From: Sulfurovum sp.
GTDB taxonomy: Bacteria; Campylobacterota; Campylobacteria; Campylobacterales; Sulfurovaceae
NCBI GenBank assembly: GCA_015490315.1
Contig: WFYB01000118.1
Location: forward strand, 1-23,204
Length of the DNA: 23,204 nucleotides
Reading direction: 5' to 3'
Positions 1 to 7,312 of this stretch are shown here, piece after piece; position 1 is the first letter of the stretch, and every line of letters begins with the position of its first letter. The notes under the pieces were generated by a model. It made no database searches. It was not told where the DNA came from and saw only the letters and a program-made list of their open reading frames with translations. Made by a program: the position numbers and the translations under genes.

Positions 1-21
1 AGATATAGATTCTAACAGTCT

Positions 22-48
22 ATACAAAGGAGTATCTCTCCTTTGTAT
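22..48. terminator. Perfect 11-bp hairpin, probable terminator of an upstream gene
   Basis: The arms ATACAAAGGAG (22-32) and CTCCTTTGTAT (38-48) pair perfectly around the loop TATCT. The sequence after it is pyrimidine-rich but not a clean T run, so termination is inferred. The gene it would serve lies outside the window. Confidence 0.5.
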
Positions 49-85
49 CTATTCGTATTACTTCCCTCAACACAATACACATCTT

Positions 86-163
86 TTGAACAAGTGCAGG
101 TTTTCTAAAAGCACTACGTAATATTTTTAAATGAACTTGGGCTATAATGGAGTACTTGTTCAA
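86..163. repeat. 10-bp perfect inverted repeat flanking a promoter
   Basis: TTGAACAAGT at 86-95 is the exact reverse complement of ACTTGTTCAA at 154-163. The -10 box at 143-148 lies between the arms, and the right arm covers the predicted transcription start near 155. The arrangement fits a pair of operator half-sites for the DUF302-like gene that follows, but no regulator is identified. The arm centres are about 68 bp apart. Confidence 0.45.
143..148 (+). promoter_or_regulatory. TATAAT -10 box of the DUF302-like gene
   Basis: An exact TATAAT hexamer lies 38 bases before the ATG at 187, with AT-rich DNA upstream and no clear -35 box, as is usual for Campylobacterota sigma70 promoters. A Shine-Dalgarno-like AAAAGGA sits at 175-181. 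Confidence 0.5.
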
Positions 164-186
164 CACTACAATACAAAAGGATAACA

Positions 187-1254
187 ATGAAACAATTGAT
201 CAAAGGCTTTATGGTGACACTGTGTGTCACGACCGGGCTTATGGCTACAGAGGCAGGCAAAAGTGCAGCAGACATGACATCGTCTGAGGCAAATCATGTC
301 AGGGTCTTTACATCAGATAACAGTGACGGAAAGATCACACCGAAGACAATCCAGGCAGCGTTTGAAAAAGCGGGCTTCATGGTCGAAGCAAACAACGATA
401 TGAATGCTCCTTTCAAGCGTGATTTCAACAATACAAATTTTGATGTCTATAATCTTATGGTGCTCTGGAAGAAAGATACCTTTAGAGAACTTGGTCCCAA
501 GTATCAAAAAATCGGACTCTTCACACCACTGAGCATGTCTATCTATACCCGCAAAGGGGAGAAGAGTATCTCTGTCTCTTCTATCACTCCTGAGGGTATT
601 GCAGCGATGACCGGAATCCCTGCAGATGAGAAGGCACTGGTGGCACTGGGAAAAAGCATCGAGGATGCTCTCAAGGCAGCTATGCCAAAGGGTCAGTTCG
701 TCAAACTGCCATACAAGATGAAGTCGCCGGAAGGTGCACTGGTACATGAAGCGTCGTTCAAGGCAGGTGATGACTGGGAAGAGACCAAGGATGATCTGGA
801 GATGAAATTTGAAGGCGAGTTAGCACCAAATGGATTTGTTTCACCTGCTTTTGTGGATCTCAACTACGATCTGGATGAGCATGAGATCGATACTTATGAG
901 TTCTATGATGCCTACTCTATCTGTAAAATCAAAGTGATTTACACTGTATCCAAGCTGCATCCCGAAGCAGGTGCCTTTGCTCCGTGTACGATGTATCTCT
1001 ATCTCAAAAAAGGTGATGATACGATCCATATGGCATTCCCAACTGTACATAAGTGGATCAGTGCGCTCAATATCACCGATAAAGAGTCGATCGATGTACT
1101 GCTTGATGCGCAAGGGAAATTTGAAAAGATTCTTGAGAAGATCACTGGTAAAAAAGAGCCGGTCAAGAAAGAGGAAGCCGCAAAAACGGCTCCTGCCAAG
1201 AAGTGCAATGCCGGTGCCAAATGCGGACAGGGTAAATGTGGAGGCGCTAAATAG
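187..1254 (+). CDS. Secreted protein with two DUF302-like halves and a Cys-rich tail
   Basis: This 355-aa protein starts with a Sec-type signal peptide (about residues 1-20, ending near LMATEA) and should be periplasmic. The first half (about 36-180) resembles DUF302, a small fold of unknown biochemical role. The segment starting LFTPLSMSIYTRKG recurs as a second copy starting AFAPCTMYLYLKKG (about residues 263-320), with Phe, Pro, Met, Tyr and Lys-Gly in register, so the protein looks like a tandem duplication. The tail after residue 325 is rich in Lys, Ala and Glu and ends with three cysteines (C340, C346, C351) in a GAKCGQGKCGG context that could bind metal. The gene stands alone behind its own promoter and converges with the MOSC gene. 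The domain call is by eye and the function is unknown. Confidence 0.75.
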   Translation: MKQLIKGFMVTLCVTTGLMATEAGKSAADMTSSEANHVRVFTSDNSDGKITPKTIQAAFEKAGFMVEANNDMNAPFKRDFNNTNFDVYNLMVLWKKDTFRELGPKYQKIGLFTPLSMSIYTRKGEKSISVSSITPEGIAAMTGIPADEKALVALGKSIEDALKAAMPKGQFVKLPYKMKSPEGALVHEASFKAGDDWEETKDDLEMKFEGELAPNGFVSPAFVDLNYDLDEHEIDTYEFYDAYSICKIKVIYTVSKLHPEAGAFAPCTMYLYLKKGDDTIHMAFPTVHKWISALNITDKESIDVLLDAQGKFEKILEKITGKKEPVKKEEAAKTAPAKKCNAGAKCGQGKCGGAK

Positions 1255-1266
1255 TGCTTCATCGGT

Positions 1267-1284
1267 CGGGGAGGCTTCTCTCCG
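1267..1284. other. Short GC-rich hairpin between convergent genes
   Basis: CGGGGAG (1267-1273) pairs with CTCTCCG (1278-1284) around GCTT, with one G-T pair. It sits between the ends of the DUF302-like and MOSC genes. No T tract follows it on either strand, so it is not a textbook terminator. Confidence 0.35.
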
Positions 1285-1306
1285 TAAAAAACATTGGAAA
1301 ATATTT

Positions 1307-1759
1307 CTATATATCTTCAGCGATCAGATAGATCGCATCCCCCTTTTTTATCTCTCCAGCTTCAATGACTTTGGCAAAGATCCCTCTATCGTTGCAGAGT
1401 AGCTGAGGCAATATCGGATCGATTTCGGTTAGATGATCACACATCGTGCAGTATTGGCTGATCTCCAGAACAGCAGTGCCGATATGTAAGCGTGTGCCTG
1501 CATCGAGCAAGTAGGGATTGTAGTCCATCAGGATATTTTCGCCAAGCAGACCGTGATCCATCGCTATGCCTTCATTTTGGGCAAGTGCATAACTATCGGT
1601 GCTGGTTAGTAGTACAGAGCGTTGTATATTTTTGTCATAAAACTTGTCTGAACATACCCCTTTGGGATCCACCTGCATCGTAGGTACCGGGATACGTCCA
1701 GAGACACCGGATTTGGAGATAAAAAGTGCAACAACATTGCCAACAGGCATAGGCTTCAT
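1307..1759 (-). CDS. Stand-alone MOSC domain protein
   Basis: This 150-aa protein begins MKPMPVGNVVALFISKSG. Its order of blocks (GV......VD..GV, then RSVLLTS, then HGLLGENI, then G..L.IG.A.LEIS) fits the MOSC family, named for the C-terminal domain of molybdenum cofactor sulfurase. Such proteins handle sulfur or bind molybdenum-cofactor ligands. The MOSC cysteine is probably in the YCTMC segment. I chose the ATG at 1759 because AAAGGAG lies just upstream of it; an earlier ATG at 1801 has no such site. The gene is divergent from soxC, whose product carries a molybdenum cofactor, so a role in cofactor supply is possible, but that is inference from position. Confidence 0.8.
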   Translation of the reverse strand: MKPMPVGNVVALFISKSGVSGRIPVPTMQVDPKGVCSDKFYDKNIQRSVLLTSTDSYALAQNEGIAMDHGLLGENILMDYNPYLLDAGTRLHIGTAVLEISQYCTMCDHLTEIDPILPQLLCNDRGIFAKVIEAGEIKKGDAIYLIAEDI

Positions 1760-1917
1760 CGATAGCTCCTTTTGTGATGAGTGCGTGTGAAATCCTATCA
1801 TAATAATGATAATGAGAGGACATAGGGCATTTTTCTTGCTATTTAGATATATTTATCTTATGACAGTTATAGAGATTATTGATAATACGGAGTAAAATAG
1901 TTACATAAAATGATGAA

Positions 1918-1931
1918 TTGATCCAGATCAA
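1918..1931. promoter_or_regulatory. Perfect FNR/CRP-family binding site
   Basis: The palindrome TTGATCCAGATCAA matches the FNR consensus TTGAT-N4-ATCAA in all ten specified bases. Its centre (1924.5) lies about 62 bp upstream of the transcription start predicted from the -10 box at 1975-1980. That is close to the -61.5 position of class I activator sites. It lies between the divergent MOSC gene and soxC, so it could act on either. Which CRP/FNR-family protein binds is unknown. Confidence 0.65.
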
Positions 1932-1974
1932 ACTTTAATTGATAATTTTTCCTCATTCTCTAATTTATTTTTTA

Positions 1975-1980
1975 TATAAT
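1975..1980 (+). promoter_or_regulatory. TATAAT -10 box of soxCDYZ
   Basis: An exact TATAAT is embedded in a very AT-rich stretch. The predicted start near 1987 leaves a leader of about 50 bases before the soxC ATG at 2040. The FNR-type site lies upstream at a spacing suited to activation. Confidence 0.55.
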
Positions 1981-2039
1981 GATGCATATGACTTTTTATG
2001 GGTTTCCCGGTCATTTCCAAAATTAATCAAGGAGGAATA

Positions 2040-3395
2040 ATGAATAAGATCATGAAAACATCTAAAGATGTTGAAGCTGTATCTTCTGAAGAGATTCAGT
2101 CAGACAGAAGAGACTTCTTTAGAAAAACAGCAACTTATTCTGTCAGTGCATTGGCTGCGGCAAGTGTGATCGCACCTGTAGCTATCGATGCAAGTGAAAA
2201 GAAAGAAAAATGTGAAGGTGGAGATCCTGCGATCATCGAAGAGAAGCCTTGGGGTACGACATTTGGTTATCCTGTTACACACAATCTCTATGGTCAGCCT
2301 TCTCCATATGAGCATAATGTAACAAGAAGAAATACCAAACTCCTCTCTTCCGGAAACTGGTATGCTTCTATCGCAATGTGTCCGATCCAAGATCTTAACG
2401 GGATCATCACACCAAACGGTCTGTTCTTCAACAGATGTCACGGCGGTACTGCGGAGATCGATCCAAATGAGCATCGCCTGATGATCCACGGATTGGTTGA
2501 AAAGCCGCTTGTATTGACTATGGATGAACTCAAAAAATATCCAAAAGTAAGCAGAATCCACTTTATCGAGTGTCCTGCAAACGGCGGACCGGAGTGGAGA
2601 GGACCCCAATTCCCGTCACTGCAGTTTGCAAAAGGTATGATGAGTTGTGCTGAGTGGACAGGTGTCTATATCAAAGATATCCTCAAAGACCTTGGACTCA
2701 AGCCAAACGCGAAATGGATGCTTGCAGAGGGTGCGGATAACTCCCATATGGGAAGAACAGTACCTATTGATAAAGTACTTGATGATGCGATCATTGCCTA
2801 TGCACAAAACGGTGAAGCGCTCAGACCTGAGCAGGGATATCCTATCAGACTGCTTGTACCGGGCTGGGAAGGAAACCTTCATGTCAAGTGGCTGTGTCGT
2901 CTTGAATTCTCTGACAAGCCATACTATGCTAAAGAAGAGACTGCAAAGTATACAGTACTCAAAAAGACAGGTAAAGCGATCCAGCACTTCTATGCCAATG
3001 AAGTAAACTCTGTGATCACATCTCCTTGTCCTGAGTATCCATGGACAGACTTGAAAAAAGGTGATATTGTTGAGATCGAAGGTCTTGCATGGTCAGGTAT
3101 GGGTACGATCGAGGGTGTTGATATCTCTTTTGACGGCGGTAAGAACTGGGTTGAGGCGAGTCTCAAAGGTCTTGTACTGCCTAAAGCTTGGACCAGATTT
3201 AGCTATATCTATAAGTATGAAGGCAAGCCGCTTCTTCTTTCAAGCCGTGCGAGAGACGATGCAGGATATGTTCAGCCGAGTGTCAAGCAAGAGCGTGATG
3301 CGCTGGGTGTAGAGTGTGTCTACCACAGAAACGGAGTCCATACATGGGAAATTACAGAGAAAGGAGAAGTGAACAATGTTCAAGTCTTATCATAA
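2040..3395 (+). CDS. soxC: Sulfane dehydrogenase molybdenum subunit SoxC
   Basis: SoxC is the molybdenum-cofactor subunit of the periplasmic SoxCD complex, which oxidises the sulfane sulfur bound to SoxY during thiosulfate oxidation. The 451-aa protein has a twin-arginine signal (RRDFFRK, residues 23-29, followed by a hydrophobic Ala-rich stretch), fitting export of a folded cofactor enzyme. The sulfite-oxidase-type core includes C178 in HFIECPANGG, the expected molybdenum ligand, and GWEGNLHVKWL. A C-terminal dimerisation-type domain runs from about residue 345. I chose the ATG at 2040, which follows AAGGAGG closely; an in-frame ATG at 1998 would put 14 extra residues ahead of the Tat signal. 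The 3' end overlaps soxD by 20 bases, suggesting translational coupling. Confidence 0.95.
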   Translation: MNKIMKTSKDVEAVSSEEIQSDRRDFFRKTATYSVSALAAASVIAPVAIDASEKKEKCEGGDPAIIEEKPWGTTFGYPVTHNLYGQPSPYEHNVTRRNTKLLSSGNWYASIAMCPIQDLNGIITPNGLFFNRCHGGTAEIDPNEHRLMIHGLVEKPLVLTMDELKKYPKVSRIHFIECPANGGPEWRGPQFPSLQFAKGMMSCAEWTGVYIKDILKDLGLKPNAKWMLAEGADNSHMGRTVPIDKVLDDAIIAYAQNGEALRPEQGYPIRLLVPGWEGNLHVKWLCRLEFSDKPYYAKEETAKYTVLKKTGKAIQHFYANEVNSVITSPCPEYPWTDLKKGDIVEIEGLAWSGMGTIEGVDISFDGGKNWVEASLKGLVLPKAWTRFSYIYKYEGKPLLLSSRARDDAGYVQPSVKQERDALGVECVYHRNGVHTWEITEKGEVNNVQVLS

Positions 3396-4500
3396 AATCT
3401 TGCTATCAACAGCATTGGTAGTAGCGACTTCTACAGCTGCGTTTGCAGCGTATGATGCATCACGTACCTATCCGAATGGTAAAAAAGTTATCGATGGCGG
3501 TGTCGCATACCTTGTGAAAAACGGAAAAACTGCTGTCTATCTTGTGAATACAAAAGCGCACAAAACAAGTTTCAAACTGGGCAGAAAGCCCTTGAAGTGT
3601 GAAGAGGATGCGTGGGATATCGATGTCATGTATGACGGTACAGGACTTCCAGAAGGCCATGGTACGCCGGAAGAGGGATCAGAAGTTTATGAAGCAAAAT
3701 GTGTTGCTTGTCACTTCGACTTCGGTTCAGGTGGATCAGGATATCCTGCACTCGCCAAAGGTAATGCCTATGAGCTTCATAAAACACTGAAAAACCAAAG
3801 ACTGCATCCTGATGATGAGGGTCCAGTCAGAGTTTTCGGTACCTATTGGCCGGTAGCGAGTACACTCTGGTGGTACATCAAAACAGGTATGCCGCATCCT
3901 GCACCGCTCTCACTGAGTGATGATGAAGTCTATGCACTGGTAGCCTATATCGTACAGCTCAATGAACTGAAAGTAGACGGCGAAGAGCTGGATGATGATA
4001 CAGAGCTTAACAGAGAAAACTTCTTGAAGATCGATATGCCAAACAAAGACGGTTTCGAGCCTAAGATCCGTAAAGGTCCGGATACAGTACGTGCATACTT
4101 TGACAATCCAAAAAACTTCGGCGGTAATAAAAAACGCTGTATGAAAAACTGTTTTGAAGGCAAACCGGTACTGGCAAGAATCAATGGTAAAGGAATCAGT
4201 GACTATCTGCCTCCTATCTCAACCAAAAAAGATCTGCCAAAGAAAAAAGAGGCTGCTGCAGGTGGAGAGGGCAAGAAACTCTATGAAGCAAAATGTGCAG
4301 TGTGTCACGGTACTGATGCCATGGGTGCTCCGATGGTCGGAGACAAAAAAGCTTGGGCAGCTGTTCTCAAAAAAGGTCTTGATAAAGTGATCCACAATGC
4401 GATCCACGGTATCAACGGTATGCCTCCAAAAGGCGGAACGAACCTGCCAGATGAGAAGATCAAAGAGATCGTCGAGTATATGATCTCAGCGAGTAAGTAA
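3376..4500 (+). CDS. soxD: Diheme cytochrome c subunit SoxD
   Basis: SoxD takes electrons from the SoxC molybdenum centre and passes them to the respiratory chain. The 374-aa product has a Sec signal peptide ending near AAFA (residue 24). It has two c-type heme sites: CVACH (109-113) and CAVCH (307-311). Both follow nearly the same lead-in (VYEAKC and LYEAKC), as does the underlying DNA. The second domain carries NGMPPKGG, whose Met is a likely axial ligand. Two further cysteines (C255 and C259, CMKNC) lie in the linker between the domains. The start at 3376 lies inside the end of soxC, behind AAAGGAG. Confidence 0.92.
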   Translation: MFKSYHKILLSTALVVATSTAAFAAYDASRTYPNGKKVIDGGVAYLVKNGKTAVYLVNTKAHKTSFKLGRKPLKCEEDAWDIDVMYDGTGLPEGHGTPEEGSEVYEAKCVACHFDFGSGGSGYPALAKGNAYELHKTLKNQRLHPDDEGPVRVFGTYWPVASTLWWYIKTGMPHPAPLSLSDDEVYALVAYIVQLNELKVDGEELDDDTELNRENFLKIDMPNKDGFEPKIRKGPDTVRAYFDNPKNFGGNKKRCMKNCFEGKPVLARINGKGISDYLPPISTKKDLPKKKEAAAGGEGKKLYEAKCAVCHGTDAMGAPMVGDKKAWAAVLKKGLDKVIHNAIHGINGMPPKGGTNLPDEKIKEIVEYMISASK

Positions 4501-4504
4501 TAGC

Positions 4505-4518
4505 TGGGGTTCGCCCCA
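4505..4518 (+). other. TTCG-loop hairpin between soxD and soxY
   Basis: TGGGG (4505-4509) pairs with CCCCA (4514-4518) around a TTCG tetraloop, five bases after the soxD stop. No run of T follows (ACTATTATT), so it is at best a weak terminator. It could instead protect the 3' end of a processed soxCD message and so set the ratio of SoxCD to SoxYZ. That role is inferred. Confidence 0.5.
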
Positions 4519-4588
4519 CTATTATTACACAATAAGCGTGTATGATTCGAAGTATACGAAAGTATCAAGTTAACAAAAGAAAGGAAAA

Positions 4589-5035
4589 ATGATGACAAAA
4601 AATATTTTTAAATTGGGTCTTGCTGCATTGGCAATGACAGCAGCGGTATACGCAAAAGACTATAGAGCTGAGAAGCCTGATGCATGGACTGCAAAAACAG
4701 TACCAGCTGCAATCGAGGCACTCTATGGAAAGATCACACCTGCAGAGTCTGCAGATGTAAAACTGAATGCTCCAGATGTAGCGAGTAACGGTGGTGCAGT
4801 ACCTGTGTCTGTGAAAACAAGCATCGATGCAAAATCTATCGCAATTCTTCAGGATGCTAACCCTGAAAGCCTTGTCATTGTATTTGATCAGAATGAGAAT
4901 ACTGTGCCTAACTACGGTATCAAAATCAAGATGAAAAAGAGCGGTACGATCACTGTGATTGTTGAAGGTAAAGATGGAAAATTCTATTCTGCTAAAAAGA
5001 CACTTGAAGTTGCACTTGGTGGATGTGAAGGTTAA
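4589..5035 (+). CDS. soxY: Sulfur-carrier protein SoxY, GGCEG variant
   Basis: SoxY carries the sulfur substrate on a C-terminal cysteine that swings between the Sox enzymes. The 148-aa product ends ALGGCEG, with the carrier Cys at 146 in the expected place. Canonical SoxY ends GGCGG, so Gly147 is replaced by Glu. The N-terminus is a Sec-type signal (cleavage likely after VYA, about residue 22) with no twin-arginine pair, whereas well-studied SoxY proteins are Tat-exported. The start at 4589 follows AAAGGAAAA; a second ATG comes directly after it. It is the third gene of soxCDYZ, 88 bases after soxD. The short length, carrier tail and a following soxZ make the family call firm. Confidence 0.9.
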   Translation: MMTKNIFKLGLAALAMTAAVYAKDYRAEKPDAWTAKTVPAAIEALYGKITPAESADVKLNAPDVASNGGAVPVSVKTSIDAKSIAILQDANPESLVIVFDQNENTVPNYGIKIKMKKSGTITVIVEGKDGKFYSAKKTLEVALGGCEG

Positions 5036-5081
5036 TCCTCACTCTTTAACAAATTTATAGAAAATACTAAAGGAAAAATAG

Positions 5082-5477
5082 ATGAAAAAATTAATGCTAG
5101 TACTTGCAACATTTGCAATGATGTTCACTGCTGCGAATGCAGAGGCTGCTAAAACAGTAGAGCCACAAAAAGTCAAAATGAAGATCAAAGCGAAGATCAA
5201 AGGTGACGTGGTAAAAGTAAAAGTAGGTATCACACATGACATGCTTACCTATGACCAAGCGAAGAAGAAAGGTAAAGAGGCAAACTTTATCACACATATC
5301 ACAGGTACAGTTGGTGACAAAGTAGTGTATGATGCATCTACAAGCCAGTTCCTTTCAAAAAACCCATTGATCAAATTTGAATTCAAAAGCAGTGCTGCTA
5401 AAAAGGGTGATATTCTTAGAATCACTTATACTGAACTCAAAGGTGGGGTCTTCTACGACGAGAAGAAGATCAAGTAA
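5082..5477 (+). CDS. soxZ: SoxZ with its own signal peptide
   Basis: SoxZ is the beta-sandwich partner that forms the SoxYZ carrier complex. The 131-aa product starts MKKLMLVLATFAMMFTAANA, a clear Sec signal with a cleavage site after ANA. The mature part has the SoxZ layout: VKVKVGITHDM early, FITHITGTVGDKVVYD in the middle, and ELKGGVFYDEKKIK at the end. Textbook SoxZ has no signal and leaves the cell bound to Tat-exported SoxY, so this form must be secreted independently. Its length above the usual 100-110 aa is explained by the signal. AAAGGAAA lies before the start. A strong hairpin follows and closes the operon. Confidence 0.9.
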   Translation: MKKLMLVLATFAMMFTAANAEAAKTVEPQKVKMKIKAKIKGDVVKVKVGITHDMLTYDQAKKKGKEANFITHITGTVGDKVVYDASTSQFLSKNPLIKFEFKSSAAKKGDILRITYTELKGGVFYDEKKIK

Positions 5478-5484
5478 TCCTCCA

Positions 5485-5520
5485 ATCCTATCGAGCCTTT
5501 AGGCTCATGGGATACTTTCT
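5485..5520 (+). terminator. Terminator of soxCDYZ
   Basis: ATCCTATCGAGCC (5485-5497) pairs with GGCTCATGGGAT (5502-5513) around TTTA, with twelve pairs, one bulged C and one G-T. The tail ACTTTCTCTTTCCCTT is pyrimidine-rich with short T runs. It lies eight bases after the soxZ stop. Confidence 0.75.
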
Positions 5521-5699
5521 CTTTCCCTTATTCTCTTTATCAATTACCACAATGCACCTTCTAAGATATATAATTTCCATTAAGAATGTAGTGCGGCTTT
5601 TTGTTCCCTTTCTTTAGGAGAGTACTTTTGTGTGGGAACATGATCATATAAAATATGGTAAAGTGTTTATCTGCTATCCGTAAAAGGGTGTGTTAGAGT

Positions 5700-6167
5700 T
5701 TAGCGTACATCAGTGGTGTCGAAGTAGAGGGTGATCTTTCTGGTTAATGTTGCAGCTTTGCGTGCTTCGAAGTGTGCAGAGATATCAAAGTCATCTTTGC
5801 CGTACCCTTCCTTGTATGCTTCGATAAAATGGGTATAGTCACTCTCTCTCATCGCAGTGACTTCATAGGCAACGATATCATAATATCGGTTCTCAATCAC
5901 CTTCTCTTCTCTGGAGAGCTCATTGAGGTTGATACCGCCATAGCGTTGATCTTCTGGGAGGGTCATATGCATCTCTATGTGTGTACGCATAGAAGCGAGC
6001 GTGTACTCTGTCTGTGTCAGCGGTGCAGGAAGGGGAGGAAGAAGCTTTAAAGCTGCATCGATAGTATAGCCCCAACCGCCTTCTACAGGGATTGAGAGAT
6101 CAAATGCTGAGCGGATAACGTCACTGATAGAATCTGTGGCAGGAATCTCTTTGAATTGATCGGACAT
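5700..6167 (-). CDS. Hypothetical protein after prfA
   Basis: I do not recognise this 155-aa protein. It is acidic and looks soluble, with no signal peptide, no membrane segment and no cysteine. Visible segments are EGGWGYTIDAALKLLPPLPAPLTQTEYTLASMRTHIEM in two parts (about 29-66) and a charged helix-rich second half ending in a beta-like ITLYFDTTDVR. The start at 6167 is supported by GGAAGGAG upstream. It follows prfA by 26 bases on the same strand, so it is probably the last gene of an rpsT-prfA transcript. Confidence 0.7.
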   Translation of the reverse strand: MSDQFKEIPATDSISDVIRSAFDLSIPVEGGWGYTIDAALKLLPPLPAPLTQTEYTLASMRTHIEMHMTLPEDQRYGGINLNELSREEKVIENRYYDIVAYEVTAMRESDYTHFIEAYKEGYGKDDFDISAHFEARKAATLTRKITLYFDTTDVR

Positions 6168-6193
6168 ATGGCTTCTCCTTCCTATAGGGGGTA

Positions 6194-7261
6194 TTATAGC
6201 CCTGCCTCTTTGATCGCTTCAGTCTGTGCATGGGCGATGAGCGGGTCGATGACCAGCTTGAGGTTGCCATTGTTCATGATATCATCAAGGGCATAGAGTG
6301 TCAATCCTATCCTATGGTCTGTTAGCCTATTTTGCGGGTAGTTATAGGTTCGTATCTTCTCCGAGCGGTCTCCGGAGCCAACCTGGAGTTTACGTTGACC
6401 GGCTGTTTCATCCAGCTGCTTCTGAAGCTGTGCCTCATAGACACGTGCTTTGAGTACTTTCATCGCTTTGTCTCTATTTTTGTGCTGAGACTTTTCATCC
6501 TGGATGGCTACAACGATACCGGTAGGGATATGGGTCAGACGCACGGCAGAGTCGGTGGTGTTGACCGACTGTCCACCACATCCACTGGAGCGGTAGACAT
6601 CCATTTTGACCTCATTGGGCTTGATATCAACTTCGACATCATCGACCTCCGGGATGACCGCAACAGTGATGGCAGAGGTGTGTACACGACCTTGGGTCTC
6701 AGTGTCTGGTACACGCTGTACACGGTGGGTACCGGCTTCGTATTTGAGCTGGGAGTAGACACCCTGTCCTTTGATCTGTGCGATCAGCTCTTTGTATCCT
6801 CCTGCAGTGCCGTCACTGGAGCTGACGATCTCTACTTTCCATCCCATTTGCTCGGCATAGCGTGAATACATACGAAACACATCGGCAACAAAAAGGGCAC
6901 TCTCGTCTCCCCCCGCACCGGCACGCAGTTCAAGATAGATGTTTTTGTCATCGTTTTTGTCCTTGGGGATCATAAGGATTTTGATCTCCTCTTCAAGCTT
7001 GGGAAGAAGGGGTTCGAGTTCGGCAAGCTCCTCTTTGGCAAGGTCACCGAGTTCAGGATCTCCAAGTAGCTCTTTGTTCTCAGCGATTGTATCTGCAGTG
7101 TCGATATACGCTTTGGCTTTCTCTACAAGTTCGGTAAGCCCAGACTGCTCTTTGCTGAGCTCTGTCATGCGCTCGATGTCACTGGCGATATCGGGTGAGC
7201 TGAGGAGTTTCGTGATTTCATTGTGTCTGTCGATAAATGGCTGAAGTTTTTCTTTGAACAT
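6194..7261 (-). CDS. prfA: Peptide chain release factor 1
   Basis: RF1 releases the finished peptide at UAA and UAG codons. The 355-aa length is normal. The GGQ motif that promotes ester hydrolysis is at 229-231 (SSGCGGQSVNTTDSAVR), and the PxT codon-reading tripeptide is PDT at 185-187, which identifies RF1 rather than RF2 (SPF). I start it at the ATG at 7261 (MFKEKLQPFIDRH), the usual RF1 beginning. An upstream in-frame ATG would add 19 non-homologous residues. The Shine-Dalgarno site is weak. It lies downstream of rpsT, a common Campylobacterota arrangement, with two hairpins between. Confidence 0.96.
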   Translation of the reverse strand: MFKEKLQPFIDRHNEITKLLSSPDIASDIERMTELSKEQSGLTELVEKAKAYIDTADTIAENKELLGDPELGDLAKEELAELEPLLPKLEEEIKILMIPKDKNDDKNIYLELRAGAGGDESALFVADVFRMYSRYAEQMGWKVEIVSSSDGTAGGYKELIAQIKGQGVYSQLKYEAGTHRVQRVPDTETQGRVHTSAITVAVIPEVDDVEVDIKPNEVKMDVYRSSGCGGQSVNTTDSAVRLTHIPTGIVVAIQDEKSQHKNRDKAMKVLKARVYEAQLQKQLDETAGQRKLQVGSGDRSEKIRTYNYPQNRLTDHRIGLTLYALDDIMNNGNLKLVIDPLIAHAQTEAIKEAGL

Positions 7262-7312
7262 GATTGGACTTTCGGTGTGAATGGTAATTATAGAAATATT
7301 TAAGTATATCGA

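Noticed and set aside
1267..1284. Intrinsic terminator after the DUF302-like gene
   Set aside because: The hairpin is real but is followed by A residues, and no T tract suits either strand.
1998..2040. Upstream ATG of soxC at 1998
   Set aside because: It has no ribosome site, whereas the ATG at 2040 follows AAGGAGG and gives a normal Tat signal position.
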